Shown here piece by piece: positions 1 to 9,279 of a stretch of DNA of 64,000 bases. A model generated the notes under the pieces. The model was not told the DNA's origin and made no database searches. It worked only from the letters and a program-made list of their open reading frames with translations. Position numbers and translations under genes: made by a program. Location of the stretch: assembly GCA_035293945.1 (NCBI GenBank), contig DATGLV010000008.1:347588-411587 (forward strand), in the 5' to 3' direction. The DNA comes from VAZQ01 sp035293945 (GTDB taxonomy: Bacteria > Pseudomonadota > Alphaproteobacteria > Rhizobiales > Xanthobacteraceae). Numbering within the stretch: the first letter of the stretch is position 1; every line of letters starts with the position of its first letter.

Positions 1-36
1 CCAACGCAGAGCTTAGCGCAAATGCCACCCGTCGGG

Positions 37-753
37 CTATCGGGACGCCGCCAGTGTGGCAGGCGCAGCGGCGTCGCGGCGGAGGCAGCCGATCAGGGTG
101 TCGGTCGACATGATGTCGCCGAAGGTGAGATAAAATGCGAAAAGCGAGGCGGCGTGGTCTTCGTCGGTCACGGCCGCATTGGCGTCGGTGACCATGATGG
201 TCCTGAAATTGAGCATCATGGCGTCGCGTGCCGTGGATTCGCAGCACACGTTGGTGAGCGTGCCGGCAACCAGCACGGTATCGAGGCTGCGCCGCCGGAG
301 GATTGCGGCAAGCTCCGAGGAGCCCTGGATGAACGCGCTGAAGCGCGTCTTCTCGACGATCTGATCCGCCGGCTGCACGTCGAGTTCGCTCCAGAGCTCG
401 TGTCCGCGGCTGCCTGCGGTCAACGCCGCGATGCGTTTTTCGGCGCGTTCCTTGCGCACCATCGCAAAATAGGTCGACCAGCTCTCGAGAGCTTCCGTCG
501 TGAACGTGGTCTTGATCCAGAAGACCGTGCCGCCGGTTTCTCGCACCGCCCGCGCCAGATGATTGACGTTGGGAACGATCTCGCGCGCCGTCGGGCAGAG
601 CGAATGGGCGACGCCCGGCAGCATGAACGCGTTCTGCATGTCGACCACCAGCAGGGCGCATCTTGATGGATCGAGGTCGTCATAGACATGCGCGCGGCCG
701 CGACGTTCGACCACGCGCGCGGTGATGGATTGGGGGATTGCGAACTTGTGCAT
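37..753 (-). CDS. Isochorismatase-family cysteine hydrolase
   Basis: A 238-residue single-domain hydrolase of the isochorismatase superfamily, whose members cleave amides or vinyl ethers (isochorismate, nicotinamide, ureidoacrylate, N-carbamoyl compounds). The family triad is visible: Asp38 in LVVDMQNAF, Lys135 in EKTRFSAF and Cys170 in TNVCCEST. The length is normal for the family. It starts 18 bp after the phosphotriesterase-like gene on the same strand, so the two are probably cotranscribed. The substrate cannot be read from the sequence; an amide or lactone product of the neighbouring hydrolase is a guess. Confidence 0.9.
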   Translation of the reverse strand: MHKFAIPQSITARVVERRGRAHVYDDLDPSRCALLVVDMQNAFMLPGVAHSLCPTAREIVPNVNHLARAVRETGGTVFWIKTTFTTEALESWSTYFAMVRKERAEKRIAALTAGSRGHELWSELDVQPADQIVEKTRFSAFIQGSSELAAILRRRSLDTVLVAGTLTNVCCESTARDAMMLNFRTIMVTDANAAVTDEDHAASLFAFYLTFGDIMSTDTLIGCLRRDAAAPATLAASR

Positions 754-771
754 GGTCGCCGGATTCCCTGA

Positions 772-1692
772 TCAAGCTGTTGCCCTTGCCGGGGCGAACG
801 CAAGGATACGCGCCGGACTGTCGTGCAGCATGGCCTCGATCTGCTGCGGTGTGATTCCGCGGGCCTGCAGCATCGGCAGAAAATCGGCGAACACCGTGGC
901 GTAACCCCGCCCGCCGTAGCGCCGCAGAAAGGTTCTGCGGGCGATGTCCGAGGAGAGGATGATTTGCCGCTCGAGCCCCTTCGCGCAAGCATCGCGCACC
1001 AGGTCGGCGAGCTGATCGTTGGTCGGGCCCTTGGGAAAGCTGACCTTGTCGACCCCCATCGTCACACCGGAGCGGGCGAGCTCGGCGAGCTCGCCCACAT
1101 CATGCGCCGCCCCCATATGGCTGATGACCACATGCGACATATCCATTCCGCTCGAAGCGAGAACGCGGACATGCCAGGCGGCTTGATCCGGGCTCGACGT
1201 GTGGGTGATGACGGCTGCGCCGGTCGCCTGCGCGGCGCCGGCTGCCGCACGGAAGACGCGCTCGGCCACGTTGTCCGGCACTCCCCGATTGGTGCCCACC
1301 TTGATGACGCCACAGCGGATCCCGGTATCGCCGACACCCTGCTCGATCTCCGCAATCATGATGTCGCGCAATTGGGCGACGCTTCCGTCATGCGCCACGC
1401 TGGGAAACGGGTCCCAGTAGAAGCCGGTCGCCGCCACAACGGCGATTTCGGATTGCTCGCTGATCCGCCGCAGGGCAACGAGATCACGACCCCAACCGGG
1501 GGCGCTCAGGTCCGTAATCGCCGCGAGTCCAAATTGCTTTGCGTGGCGCAGGTCTTCGAGGACCGCCGGCTCCTCATCCGCGCCGAGACGCGTGGCGGCG
1601 CCCTTTTGCGCCGACAAATCGATCTGCAGGTGCTCATGCAGGAGAATCCGCCCGCGCACCGACGCGATATCTCCGGTCACGGTCCTGATCAC
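772..1692 (-). CDS. Phosphotriesterase-family metal-dependent hydrolase
   Basis: A 306-residue amidohydrolase-superfamily protein of the phosphotriesterase/lactonase (PHP, PLL) group. Metal ligands typical of the family are visible: His19-x-His21 in LLHEH, the carbamylatable lysine in GVIKVGTN (about residue 150), histidines in VITHTSS and VISHMG, and the aspartate in LSSDIAR. Members hydrolyse lactones, organophosphates or acylated sugars. The start is GTG at 1692 with no strong ribosome-binding site. It is the first gene of a probable two-gene operon with the cysteine hydrolase. The substrate is unknown. Confidence 0.88.
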   Translation of the reverse strand: MIRTVTGDIASVRGRILLHEHLQIDLSAQKGAATRLGADEEPAVLEDLRHAKQFGLAAITDLSAPGWGRDLVALRRISEQSEIAVVAATGFYWDPFPSVAHDGSVAQLRDIMIAEIEQGVGDTGIRCGVIKVGTNRGVPDNVAERVFRAAAGAAQATGAAVITHTSSPDQAAWHVRVLASSGMDMSHVVISHMGAAHDVGELAELARSGVTMGVDKVSFPKGPTNDQLADLVRDACAKGLERQIILSSDIARRTFLRRYGGRGYATVFADFLPMLQARGITPQQIEAMLHDSPARILAFAPARATA

Positions 1693-1755
1693 TGCTGCAG
1701 TCCGCGTTCGTCTTTCCCGCTCCCGATTATCGCACTTTCCCCCCGCTGAATAGGA

Positions 1756-1784
1756 AAGTCCCGGGGCACGGGGCCCCGGGACTT
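1756..1784 (-). terminator. Strong GC hairpin after the small secreted-protein gene
   Basis: A perfect 12-bp inverted repeat (1756-1767 and 1773-1784) with a 5-nt loop lies 28 bp beyond the stop of the minus-strand gene at 1812-2027. On the minus strand it is followed by CTTTCC, a weak U-tract. It probably ends that transcript and insulates the downstream hydrolase pair. Confidence 0.6.
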
Positions 1785-1811
1785 GAAAACGAACAATCCG
1801 CTGTCAGCGCC

Positions 1812-2027
1812 TTAGCTCTTCTTTCCCTGCTGGGCGAGCCAAGTCGACCAGCCATTTTTGTTCGGGTCGATATCGTCCCACGTCTGCCATCCGCCCTTAC
1901 TCTTCTTGGCGAGGGTGACGAGATTGGTCCGCGGATCGGCGGGCTGGGCCTTCTTGCCACCCGCGAAAGCGAGCGAGCTGGAAAGAGTGAGAGCAACGGC
2001 GGCGGCAAGAGCGACGGTGGAACGCAT
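1812..2027 (-). CDS. Small secreted protein of unknown function
   Basis: A 71-residue protein with a clear Sec signal peptide: a short positive start, a hydrophobic Ala/Leu core and an AFA cleavage motif near residue 22. The mature part is about 48 residues, lysine- and tryptophan-rich, with no cysteines and the short repeat-like elements GGWQTWDD and NGWSTWLAQ. A good ribosome-binding site (AGGGAGA, about 8 bp before ATG) supports the start. A 6-bp dyad (2050-2066) lies in the leader and a strong hairpin follows the gene. I do not recognise a family. Confidence 0.72.
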   Translation of the reverse strand: MRSTVALAAAVALTLSSSLAFAGGKKAQPADPRTNLVTLAKKSKGGWQTWDDIDPNKNGWSTWLAQQGKKS

Positions 2028-2376
2028 GGTTTTTTCTCCCTGGGGTTCCCGACACGGACTGTGTCGAAGGAAACGCTACGATAAAAATTGCATAAATGGA
2101 ATAGACCGCGGGCATTAATTTCTACGGTTTTGTATACTTCGCAATTCTACTGGGCGAAGGTCATCTGGCTGTCAGAATGCAAGAGAAAGTTTCGTTGTTG
2201 CACGGCGTTATTTCTTATTTCGCCATGGTAGAGAGAAGAACCTTTAGTGAATCCCGAAGGCCCGATTTAATGAGATATTAACGCCAATTATCGTTACGCA
2301 GATTTTACGCCAGTTGTTGCAGCGCGTATATGAGGCCGTTCGAGGCGGCCCGCGTGTCCGCGCGACTTTGTCGCCA
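2028..2376. other. AT-richer intergenic stretch without a gene
   Basis: About 350 bp between the small secreted-protein gene and the end of the dehydratase gene. It is noticeably richer in A and T than its surroundings and should hold the promoter of the small gene. I see no convincing ORF or RNA gene. A short imperfect direct repeat beginning ACGCCA occurs near 2280 and 2306. Confidence 0.5.
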
Positions 2377-4074
2377 TCAAGGCTTGAGGAATGCGAAATC
2401 GCAGCCTTCGTCCGCGCCGAGAATTTCCTGCGCATAGAGCCGGGCGTAACCGCGCGCCGGCTGCGGCGGCGCAGAATCTACCGTGGCCGCGCGGCGCCTG
2501 AGCTCTGCATCTTCGACCAGGAGATCGACCCGTCGGTTCGCCACTGATAGACGCACCCGATCGCCGGTCTTGACCAGCCCGAGTGGTCCGCCGGAAGCGC
2601 AATCGGGGCTCACGTGCAGGACGATTGATCCGAAGGCCGTGCCGCTCATGCGGGCATCGGAAATACGGATCATGTCCTTGACCCCGCCTTGCGCGAGCTT
2701 CTTCGGGATCGGCAGGTAGCCAGCCTCCGGCATGGCGGCGGCAGAGTGCGGGCCCGCATTCTGCAGGACCAACACATCCTGCGGGGCAACGTCGAGCGCC
2801 GGATCGTCGATCCGGGCGGAGAGATCCTCGAGCGAGGAGAACACGACCGCGCGCCCTTCATGCTCGAACAGGCGGTTGTCGGCGGCCGCGCGCTTGAAGA
2901 TCGCTCCCTTGGGGGCGAGATTGCCGAACAGCGCGATCAAGCCGCCGCTCGGTTCGATCGGCGCTTCGCGCGATGCGATGATCGAGCGATCGATCCATGC
3001 GCCGCCTTCCTCGCGCAGCCGCTCCTCGAGCGTTTGTCCAGTGATGGTCATGCAATCGAGATGCAAGAGCGGCTTGAGCTCGCGCAGCAGCGCGCCCATG
3101 CCGCCGGCGGCAAAGAAATCCTCCATGTAGCCGTTGCCGACCGGCTTGAGGTTGACCAAGAGGGGGGTTGAATCCGACAGCTCGTTCAGGCGTTGCAGCG
3201 AGATCCTAACGCCGGCACGCCCGGCGATCGCGGTCAGGTGGATCACCGCATTGGTCGATCCGCCGATCGCCAGGATCACCCGCAGCGCGTTTTCGACCGA
3301 TTTGGCATTGATGATCCGCTCGGGCGTGAGCTTCGAGCCTATCAGCCTGACCGCGGCGGCACCGGTCGCCTCGGCGGCGCGCAGCCGGTCGGCGTGCACG
3401 GCCGGAATGGCCGCGGTGCCGGGCAGCACCATCCCGAGCGCCTCGGCTACGCACGCCATCGTGGATGCGGTTCCCATCACGGCGCAGGTTCCGGCCGTTA
3501 CCGCCAGCCTGCCCTCGACTTCGCTGATCTCAGGCCCCGCAATATCCCCGGCGCGATAGCGCGCCCAGAAGCGGCGGCAATCGGTGCAGGCACCGAGCCG
3601 TTCGCCCCGATAACGACCCGTCATCATAGGTCCGGCGACGAGCGTGATCGCGGGCCTGCCGGCGGAGACAGCCCCCATCAGCTGCGCCGGGACGGTCTTG
3701 TCGCATCCGCCCATCAGCACGACCGCATCCATCGGTTGCGCGCGGATCATCTCCTCGGTGTCCATCGACATGAGGTTGCGGTACTTCAAGCTGGTGGGCT
3801 CGAGAAAAACCTCGCCGAGCGAGATGGTGGGGAATTCGACCGGCAGTGCGCCCGCCGCCAATACCCCGCGCTTGACCGCTTCGATGAGCTCGGGAAAATG
3901 ACGGTGGCAATTGTTGAAACCTGAAGCAGTCTGCGCGATGCCGACCACGGGCTTGGCCAGCATCGCACGCGAGTATCCCATCGACTGTGCAAACGAGCGC
4001 CGCAGGTAGAGCGAGAAGTCGCGATCGCCGTAATTTGTCAGGCCGTTGGCGAAGCCCACCGTCCGCTCGGTCAT
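2377..4074 (-). CDS. IlvD/Edd-family dehydratase (sugar-acid dehydratase type)
   Basis: A 565-residue iron-sulfur dehydratase of the IlvD/Edd family, which removes water from 2,3-dihydroxy acids or aldonic acids. The three cluster-binding cysteines are Cys56 (GFNNCHRH), Cys124 (GGCDKT) and Cys197 (GTCAVMGTASTM). Three cluster cysteines at this spacing fit the [2Fe-2S] L-arabinonate/D-xylonate dehydratase branch, and the context (no ilv genes nearby) also argues against branched-chain synthesis. The length is normal. It is transcribed divergently from the chemoreceptor fusion. The exact sugar acid is not determinable here. Confidence 0.88.
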   Translation of the reverse strand: MTERTVGFANGLTNYGDRDFSLYLRRSFAQSMGYSRAMLAKPVVGIAQTASGFNNCHRHFPELIEAVKRGVLAAGALPVEFPTISLGEVFLEPTSLKYRNLMSMDTEEMIRAQPMDAVVLMGGCDKTVPAQLMGAVSAGRPAITLVAGPMMTGRYRGERLGACTDCRRFWARYRAGDIAGPEISEVEGRLAVTAGTCAVMGTASTMACVAEALGMVLPGTAAIPAVHADRLRAAEATGAAAVRLIGSKLTPERIINAKSVENALRVILAIGGSTNAVIHLTAIAGRAGVRISLQRLNELSDSTPLLVNLKPVGNGYMEDFFAAGGMGALLRELKPLLHLDCMTITGQTLEERLREEGGAWIDRSIIASREAPIEPSGGLIALFGNLAPKGAIFKRAAADNRLFEHEGRAVVFSSLEDLSARIDDPALDVAPQDVLVLQNAGPHSAAAMPEAGYLPIPKKLAQGGVKDMIRISDARMSGTAFGSIVLHVSPDCASGGPLGLVKTGDRVRLSVANRRVDLLVEDAELRRRAATVDSAPPQPARGYARLYAQEILGADEGCDFAFLKP

Positions 4075-4250
4075 CGATGCATTCTCCGAAATGCTTGCGC
4101 CAAGGAGTGGCGTGCAAAAGCGTGCCGGCGCACAGATTTTAGTCGCAGTGCCAACAAATTATCCCCTTCCGGCGCAAGCAGGGGAAAGGATTTGGTAATC
4201 GAAAACACGCAGTTTCGTCAAAGCTTCTGCAATCTCCGACAACCTTTAGA

Positions 4251-6596
4251 ATGAAATCCGATCGTCGAAGCCGGGCGCCAGCGGGATGGATCACTCTCCC
4301 GGTTCTGCTCGCATGCGGCGCGACTGCTTTGGCCGGCTGGGCGGGAGCGAGCGCGCCACTAACTGCCGCCATCGCGCTCGCTGCGGGACTCACGGCAGCG
4401 TGGTGGGCCGAGCATTGCCTGCGCCTCGTCATCGAGCCGATCTCCCAGATCGCCTCCGGCGACCGCTACGCCGCCTTGCCGGAGCGCATCGGCAAGGGGC
4501 CGATTGCGGACATCGCGAGCGCGGCGGAGCGCATGCGACAATCATTGATCGACGCAGATGCGCTCGCGGTCGCCCACCGCAGCCGCGAATCGGAATCCAA
4601 GCTGCACCTCGCCGGCCATACTTTCATTACTCAGCATTTCCGCTCGGCGATCAACGAGATGGTTTCCGCCTTTGACAAGGCGAGCGAAGAGATCCGCGTC
4701 ACTGCCGCCGATCTCGGCGCGCGCAGCAAGGACATGCGCCTGCGCACGACCTCGGCGGCCCATTCGGCCGCCGAGGCCGCTCGCGATGTCGAGGCGGTTG
4801 GGCTCGCAGCGCGCGACCTCCTCGCGCTCATCACCAAGTCCGGTGATCAAGTCGCGGCAGCCAAGGGCGCGACCGATCGCACCGTCGACGAGCTTGCCCG
4901 CACGGATCGCACGGTGCGCAGCTTGGCGGCTGCGGCCGAGCGCATCGGCATGGTGGTGAAGCTGATCGAGCAGGTTGCGGCGCAGACATCCCTCCTGGCG
5001 CTGAACGCCACCATCGAAGCCGCCCGGGCCGGGGCCGCCGGACGTGGCTTCGCGGTCGTCGCCGGGGAGGTCAAAACCTTGGCGCAGCAGACCGCCAAGG
5101 CGACCGGGGACATCGGGGCCCAAATCCGCGACATCCAGGTGGCCGTCGAGCAGACGGTGAGCGCCATCTCGGCCGTGTCCGCCAGCGTCACCACCATGAG
5201 CGATGCCAATCGCCAGCTCACCGGCATACTCGACCATCAGGCCGCCGAGATCGATCGCATCGGCAACCGCGCCGAGAGCGTGGCCGGCAGGGTGGGCAAC
5301 GTGGTGCCGGAAATCTGCACCGCCGTCGAACAGGTCGAGGACACCAGTAACGCGGTGCTCGGCACCGCGGAAGACCTGATTGGCCGCTCACAATGGCTGG
5401 TCGAAGCCGTCTCGCGCTATTTCTCGGACCTCGAGGGCGGTTCCATCAAGATCGGCATCCTGCACTCGCTGTCCGGCACCATGACGGCGAGCGAGCGGCC
5501 GCTGCAAGAGCTGCTGGTCATGCTTATCGAGCAGAAGAACGCCCGGGGTGGCCTGCTCGGCCGCCCGCTCGAGCCGATCATCATGAATCCGTGTTCCGAT
5601 CCCCGGCTCTATGCCGAACAGGCGCACACGCTCCTAAGCGAGCACAAGGTCGCCGTCATATTCGGCTGCTGGACCACCGCCTCGCGCAAGGAAGTGCTGC
5701 CAATTGTCGAGCGCGAGCAGGCCCTGCTGTTTTATCCGAGCCAGTACGAAGGCCAGGAGAGCTCGCCCAATGTTTTCTATACCGGGGCGACGCCGCATCA
5801 GCAGGCGATTCCGGCGGTCAATTATCTGCGCACGCTCGACTACCGACGTTACTTCCTGGTCGGCTCCGACAACATCTATTCGCGCACGACCAATGCGGTG
5901 CTCAAGGGCTATCTCGCCTCGCTCGGAATTTCCGGCGAACTGGTCGCGGAGCGCTATGTTCCCGCCGCATTCACCAACTGGCGCGCACTGGTCGAGGACA
6001 TTCGCCGCTTCGCCAAAGGACGGCAGGCAGCCATCGTCGCCACCATCAATGGGGATGCCAATCTGCAGTTCTTCCGCGAGCTTGCGCGCCAGCGGGTGAC
6101 CCCGGAGCTGATCCCGGTGATGTCGCTCTCGATCACCGAGGCGGAGCTGCCTGCGCTCATGCGCTTCAACATGGCCGGGCACATGGTGGCCTGGAATTAC
6201 TTGCAGGCGTTCGACCGCAAGGAGAACCGCGCCTTCATCGCCGATTGGCGGCGCTTCACCGGGCAGCCGAAGGCGATCACCAACGACTCCATGGAAGCAA
6301 CCTGGATCGGCTTTCATCTATGGACCGAAGCGGTCGAAGCGGCCGGCACAACGGAGATCGACAAGGTCAAGTCCGCCCTCGGCGGCCGCCAGATCAACGC
6401 CCCGAGCGGCTTCCGGGTGAAGATGGACGGCAAGAGCCATCATCTGTTCAAGCCGGCCATGATCGGCCGCATCAACAAGGAGGGAGCGATCCTCCCGGTG
6501 TGGGCGACCGAAGGGTTGGTGCCACCTGAACCCTGGAGCCCATGGCTCGCCGCACCCGCCTCGTCGCGGGCGGGTGGCACGGTCAAGGCGGCGTAA
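4251..6596 (+). CDS. Chemoreceptor signalling domain fused to UrtA/AmiC-type binding domain
   Basis: A 781-residue fusion. Residues about 13-30 and 35-53 form two closely spaced membrane segments with a very short loop, followed by a HAMP-like stretch (about 55-115). A methyl-accepting chemotaxis signalling domain follows, with its highly conserved hairpin tip around 233-280 (IEQVAAQTSLLALNATIEAA). From about residue 396 to 770 there is a full type I periplasmic binding-protein fold of the UrtA/AmiC group (KIGILHSLSGTMTASE, then YPSQYEGQESSPNVFYTG). With no third membrane segment, the binding domain should sit in the cytoplasm. No che genes are adjacent. The start lacks a clear ribosome-binding site. 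A GC hairpin follows the stop. Confidence 0.9.
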   Translation: MKSDRRSRAPAGWITLPVLLACGATALAGWAGASAPLTAAIALAAGLTAAWWAEHCLRLVIEPISQIASGDRYAALPERIGKGPIADIASAAERMRQSLIDADALAVAHRSRESESKLHLAGHTFITQHFRSAINEMVSAFDKASEEIRVTAADLGARSKDMRLRTTSAAHSAAEAARDVEAVGLAARDLLALITKSGDQVAAAKGATDRTVDELARTDRTVRSLAAAAERIGMVVKLIEQVAAQTSLLALNATIEAARAGAAGRGFAVVAGEVKTLAQQTAKATGDIGAQIRDIQVAVEQTVSAISAVSASVTTMSDANRQLTGILDHQAAEIDRIGNRAESVAGRVGNVVPEICTAVEQVEDTSNAVLGTAEDLIGRSQWLVEAVSRYFSDLEGGSIKIGILHSLSGTMTASERPLQELLVMLIEQKNARGGLLGRPLEPIIMNPCSDPRLYAEQAHTLLSEHKVAVIFGCWTTASRKEVLPIVEREQALLFYPSQYEGQESSPNVFYTGATPHQQAIPAVNYLRTLDYRRYFLVGSDNIYSRTTNAVLKGYLASLGISGELVAERYVPAAFTNWRALVEDIRRFAKGRQAAIVATINGDANLQFFRELARQRVTPELIPVMSLSITEAELPALMRFNMAGHMVAWNYLQAFDRKENRAFIADWRRFTGQPKAITNDSMEATWIGFHLWTEAVEAAGTTEIDKVKSALGGRQINAPSGFRVKMDGKSHHLFKPAMIGRINKEGAILPVWATEGLVPPEPWSPWLAAPASSRAGGTVKAA

Positions 6597-6616
6597 AGAG
6601 CCGGGGGCCCCCCGGC

Positions 6617-6638
6617 GCCCGAATGGGCCGGGCTTTTT
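6617..6638 (+). terminator. Rho-independent terminator candidate
   Basis: A GCCCG/CGGGC stem (6617-6621 and 6629-6633) is followed directly by five T (6634-6638). It starts 21 bp after the stop of the chemoreceptor fusion, so hemA downstream probably has its own promoter. Confidence 0.55.
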
Positions 6639-6739
6639 GCGCGGCAATCGACCGCCCCATTATCGGCTCGACAAGCCCCCTACCGGCCCTCTAAAAATGT
6701 CTGCCTGGGAAGTTCCGTTGGGCCGCCGGGAAGGTTTTC

Positions 6740-7969
6740 ATGAATTACGACAAGTATTTTGCCGACGCTCTGGCTCGGCTCAAGGACGAGCGCCGCTATC
6801 GCGTGTTTGCCGATCTCGAGCGGCTGGCGGGCCGGTTTCCGCGCGCCATCTGGCATTCCCCGGACGGTCCGCGTGATGTCGTCGTCTGGTGCTCCAACGA
6901 CTATCTGGGCATGGGCCAGCACCCAAAGGTGATCGGCGCCATGGTGGAGACGGCGACCCGGATGGGCACCGGCGCGGGCGGCACCCGCAATATCGCCGGC
7001 ACCAATCATCCGCTGGTGACGCTGGAGCATGAGCTTGCCGATCTGCACGGCAAGGAAGGCGCACTCATCTTCACCTCAGGCTATGTGTCGAACGAGACCG
7101 GCATTTCCACCATCGCCCGGCTCTTGCCGGGCTGCATGATCCTGTCCGATGCCTTCAATCACAATTCCATGATCGAGGGCGTGCGCCAGTCGGGCTGCAG
7201 CAAGCAGATCTTCCGCCACAACGACATGGCGCATCTCGAGGAGTTGTTGCGTGCGGCCGATCCTGCGCAACCCAAGCTCATCGTGTTCGAGAGCCTCTAT
7301 TCGATGGACGGCGACATCGCTCCGATCAAGCATATCTGCGATCTCGCCGCACAGTACGGCGCCATGACCTATCTCGACGAGGTGCACGCGGTCGGCATGT
7401 ACGGGGCGCGCGGCGGCGGCATGGCCGAGCAACAAGGCGTCATGGACCGCGTCGACGTGATCGAGGGAACGCTCGCCAAGGCGTTCGGCTGCCTTGGCGG
7501 CTATATCGCGGGCCGCGCGGACCTGATCGACGCCGTGCGCTCCTACGCGCCGGGTTTCATCTTCACCACGGCGCTGCCGCCGGCAATCTGCGCGGCAGCT
7601 ACCGCCGCGATCCGCCATCTCAAGACGTCAAGCTTCGAGCGACAGCGTCATCAGGATCGTGCCGGCCGCGTCAAGGCAGTGCTCGGGGCGGCGGGGCTGC
7701 CGGTGATGACGAACCAGACGCATATTGTTCCCGTGTTCGTCGGCGATGCGGAGAAATGCAAGGAAGCGACCGATCTCCTGCTCGCGGATCACGGCATCTA
7801 TATCCAGCCGATCAACTATCCGACGGTCCCGAAGGGAACGGAACGGCTGCGCATCACGCCGACGCCCTTCCATGAGGATGCGCTGATCGATACACTTGCC
7901 GAAGCGCTGGTCGACGTCTGGGAGCGGCTGCGATTGCCGCTCAAGGATCGCGCCCTGGCGGCCGAGTAG
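6740..7969 (+). CDS. hemA: 5-aminolevulinate synthase
   Basis: A 409-residue PLP enzyme that condenses glycine with succinyl-CoA to 5-aminolevulinate, the first step of the C4 heme pathway used by Alphaproteobacteria. Family motifs are present: the glycine-rich GTGAGGTRNIAGTNHPL, DAFNHNSMIEGVRQSG, YLDEVHAVGMYG and the PLP lysine Lys247 in GTLAKAFGC. Length and both ends match the family. GGGAAGG lies about 6 bp before the ATG. It is monocistronic: the next gene is convergent. Heme demand fits the cytochrome oxidase operon in the same window. Confidence 0.97.
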   Translation: MNYDKYFADALARLKDERRYRVFADLERLAGRFPRAIWHSPDGPRDVVVWCSNDYLGMGQHPKVIGAMVETATRMGTGAGGTRNIAGTNHPLVTLEHELADLHGKEGALIFTSGYVSNETGISTIARLLPGCMILSDAFNHNSMIEGVRQSGCSKQIFRHNDMAHLEELLRAADPAQPKLIVFESLYSMDGDIAPIKHICDLAAQYGAMTYLDEVHAVGMYGARGGGMAEQQGVMDRVDVIEGTLAKAFGCLGGYIAGRADLIDAVRSYAPGFIFTTALPPAICAAATAAIRHLKTSSFERQRHQDRAGRVKAVLGAAGLPVMTNQTHIVPVFVGDAEKCKEATDLLLADHGIYIQPINYPTVPKGTERLRITPTPFHEDALIDTLAEALVDVWERLRLPLKDRALAAE

Positions 7970-7995
7970 CACGGCCCAGTCTCCAATTCTTCTGT

Positions 7996-9126
7996 TTATC
8001 TTTCCCCATCGGGCTGCCCCACCTGGCCGGCGGATGCTTTTGGCTTCCAACGAGCGATCTGCCGGGCGGAAAGCGCGACCGAAAAGGTGACGACCAGCCA
8101 GCGCGCCAGCTGATGCGCTCCCACATAGACAGGGTCGAGGCGCAGTGCGAGCGCCAGCACCATCATCGTGTCCTGCGCACCAGGTGCGAAAGCGATGGCT
8201 ACGTCGGCGGGCCGGAACGGCAGATACCGCGTCACGATCAGCACGAAGCATGCGGCAACCGCAGTCGCAACCGCCGCCGAGCCGAGCGCTGCCCCAATGT
8301 AGCCGAACAGCATGCGCGGCGTGGCATTGGCAAATCGCGCACCCACGACCGCTCCCAGCATGACCACCGCGCTGCTGCCGACCCACCAGGGCAGGACTGC
8401 ATGCACATAACCGGTGCCGTGCAGCACCGCCGACCCCGCCATGGCACCAAACAACAGCCCGCCGGGAAAGCGCAGACGCGCCATCACCCAAGCACCGAGG
8501 GAGGACGCAAACGCGATGAGGGCGAGCTCGTAGGGCGAGGAGCCGGAAGGAGGCGGCGGTACCGCGACGATCCCGGTCGTGGCGAAACCGAAAAGAGCAA
8601 GTCCGCCCGGCACGCCGATTGTGATCACCAGCACGCGCACGGTCTGCACAATGGCAACGCCGCGCATGTCGGCACCGAATTCTGCCGCCAGTGCCACAAC
8701 CTGCGCCATCGCACCGGGACTCGCGCCAAGCAGAGCTGAGAGAGAGTCCCAGCCGTGCGCGAAGCGCAGGTATGAGGTGGTGGCCAGCGTCATGCACAGC
8801 GTCGACACGGTGAGGAGCGCGACGCTCGCCGGCCAAGTCTTGATGCCGACCAAGGTCTCCGGCGTGACCACCGCGCCGAGCAGCATTCCGATGATGACGA
8901 AGCAGATCCGCGCAAGCCACGGCGGCACCTTGGTCGGGCGCCCGGCAAGCGCCGCGGTCGCAACCGCGAGCACGGACCCGGAGACAAGCCCCGCCGGCAC
9001 GCCGATCGCGACGAAGGTGATGCCGCCTGCCGCAGCGATCAGCAGCGTTTCGCCGACTTCGAGAGTTTCCTGGCGTAAGGCAAAGACAGGCAGCATCGGC
9101 GGTTGATACAACAGCTTCAGAGTCAT
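7996..9126 (-). CDS. AbrB-family membrane protein (putative permease)
   Basis: A polytopic membrane protein of about 376 residues with two homologous halves, each marked by a conserved loop: GASPGAMAQVVALA in the first and FAPGAQDTMMVLALALR in the second. This is the duplicated AbrB/TIGR03082 membrane family, often loosely annotated as an ammonia monooxygenase regulator although it looks like a permease. I chose ATG at 9126; an in-frame GTG at 9174 would add 16 charged residues. It is convergent with hemA. The substrate is unknown. Confidence 0.85.
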   Translation of the reverse strand: MTLKLLYQPPMLPVFALRQETLEVGETLLIAAAGGITFVAIGVPAGLVSGSVLAVATAALAGRPTKVPPWLARICFVIIGMLLGAVVTPETLVGIKTWPASVALLTVSTLCMTLATTSYLRFAHGWDSLSALLGASPGAMAQVVALAAEFGADMRGVAIVQTVRVLVITIGVPGGLALFGFATTGIVAVPPPPSGSSPYELALIAFASSLGAWVMARLRFPGGLLFGAMAGSAVLHGTGYVHAVLPWWVGSSAVVMLGAVVGARFANATPRMLFGYIGAALGSAAVATAVAACFVLIVTRYLPFRPADVAIAFAPGAQDTMMVLALALRLDPVYVGAHQLARWLVVTFSVALSARQIARWKPKASAGQVGQPDGER

Positions 9127-9279
9127 GCCCCGTTTGTCGCGGGCATCTAAGTCTTTGCTTTGCTTCAGGGCCACAAATCGTGAATGACCGTGACGGGCAC
9201 GGCCACGACGCTCGGGGGCGTCGCAAGCTCGTGATCCATGCCGTGCCTGGGGCCTTGCGTCAAATGAGCGTGGCGCAGG

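Noticed and set aside
5393..6529. 378-codon second-frame ORF inside the chemoreceptor fusion
   Set aside because: It is an Arg/Gly-rich out-of-frame translation of the binding-protein region, with no start signal and no motif.
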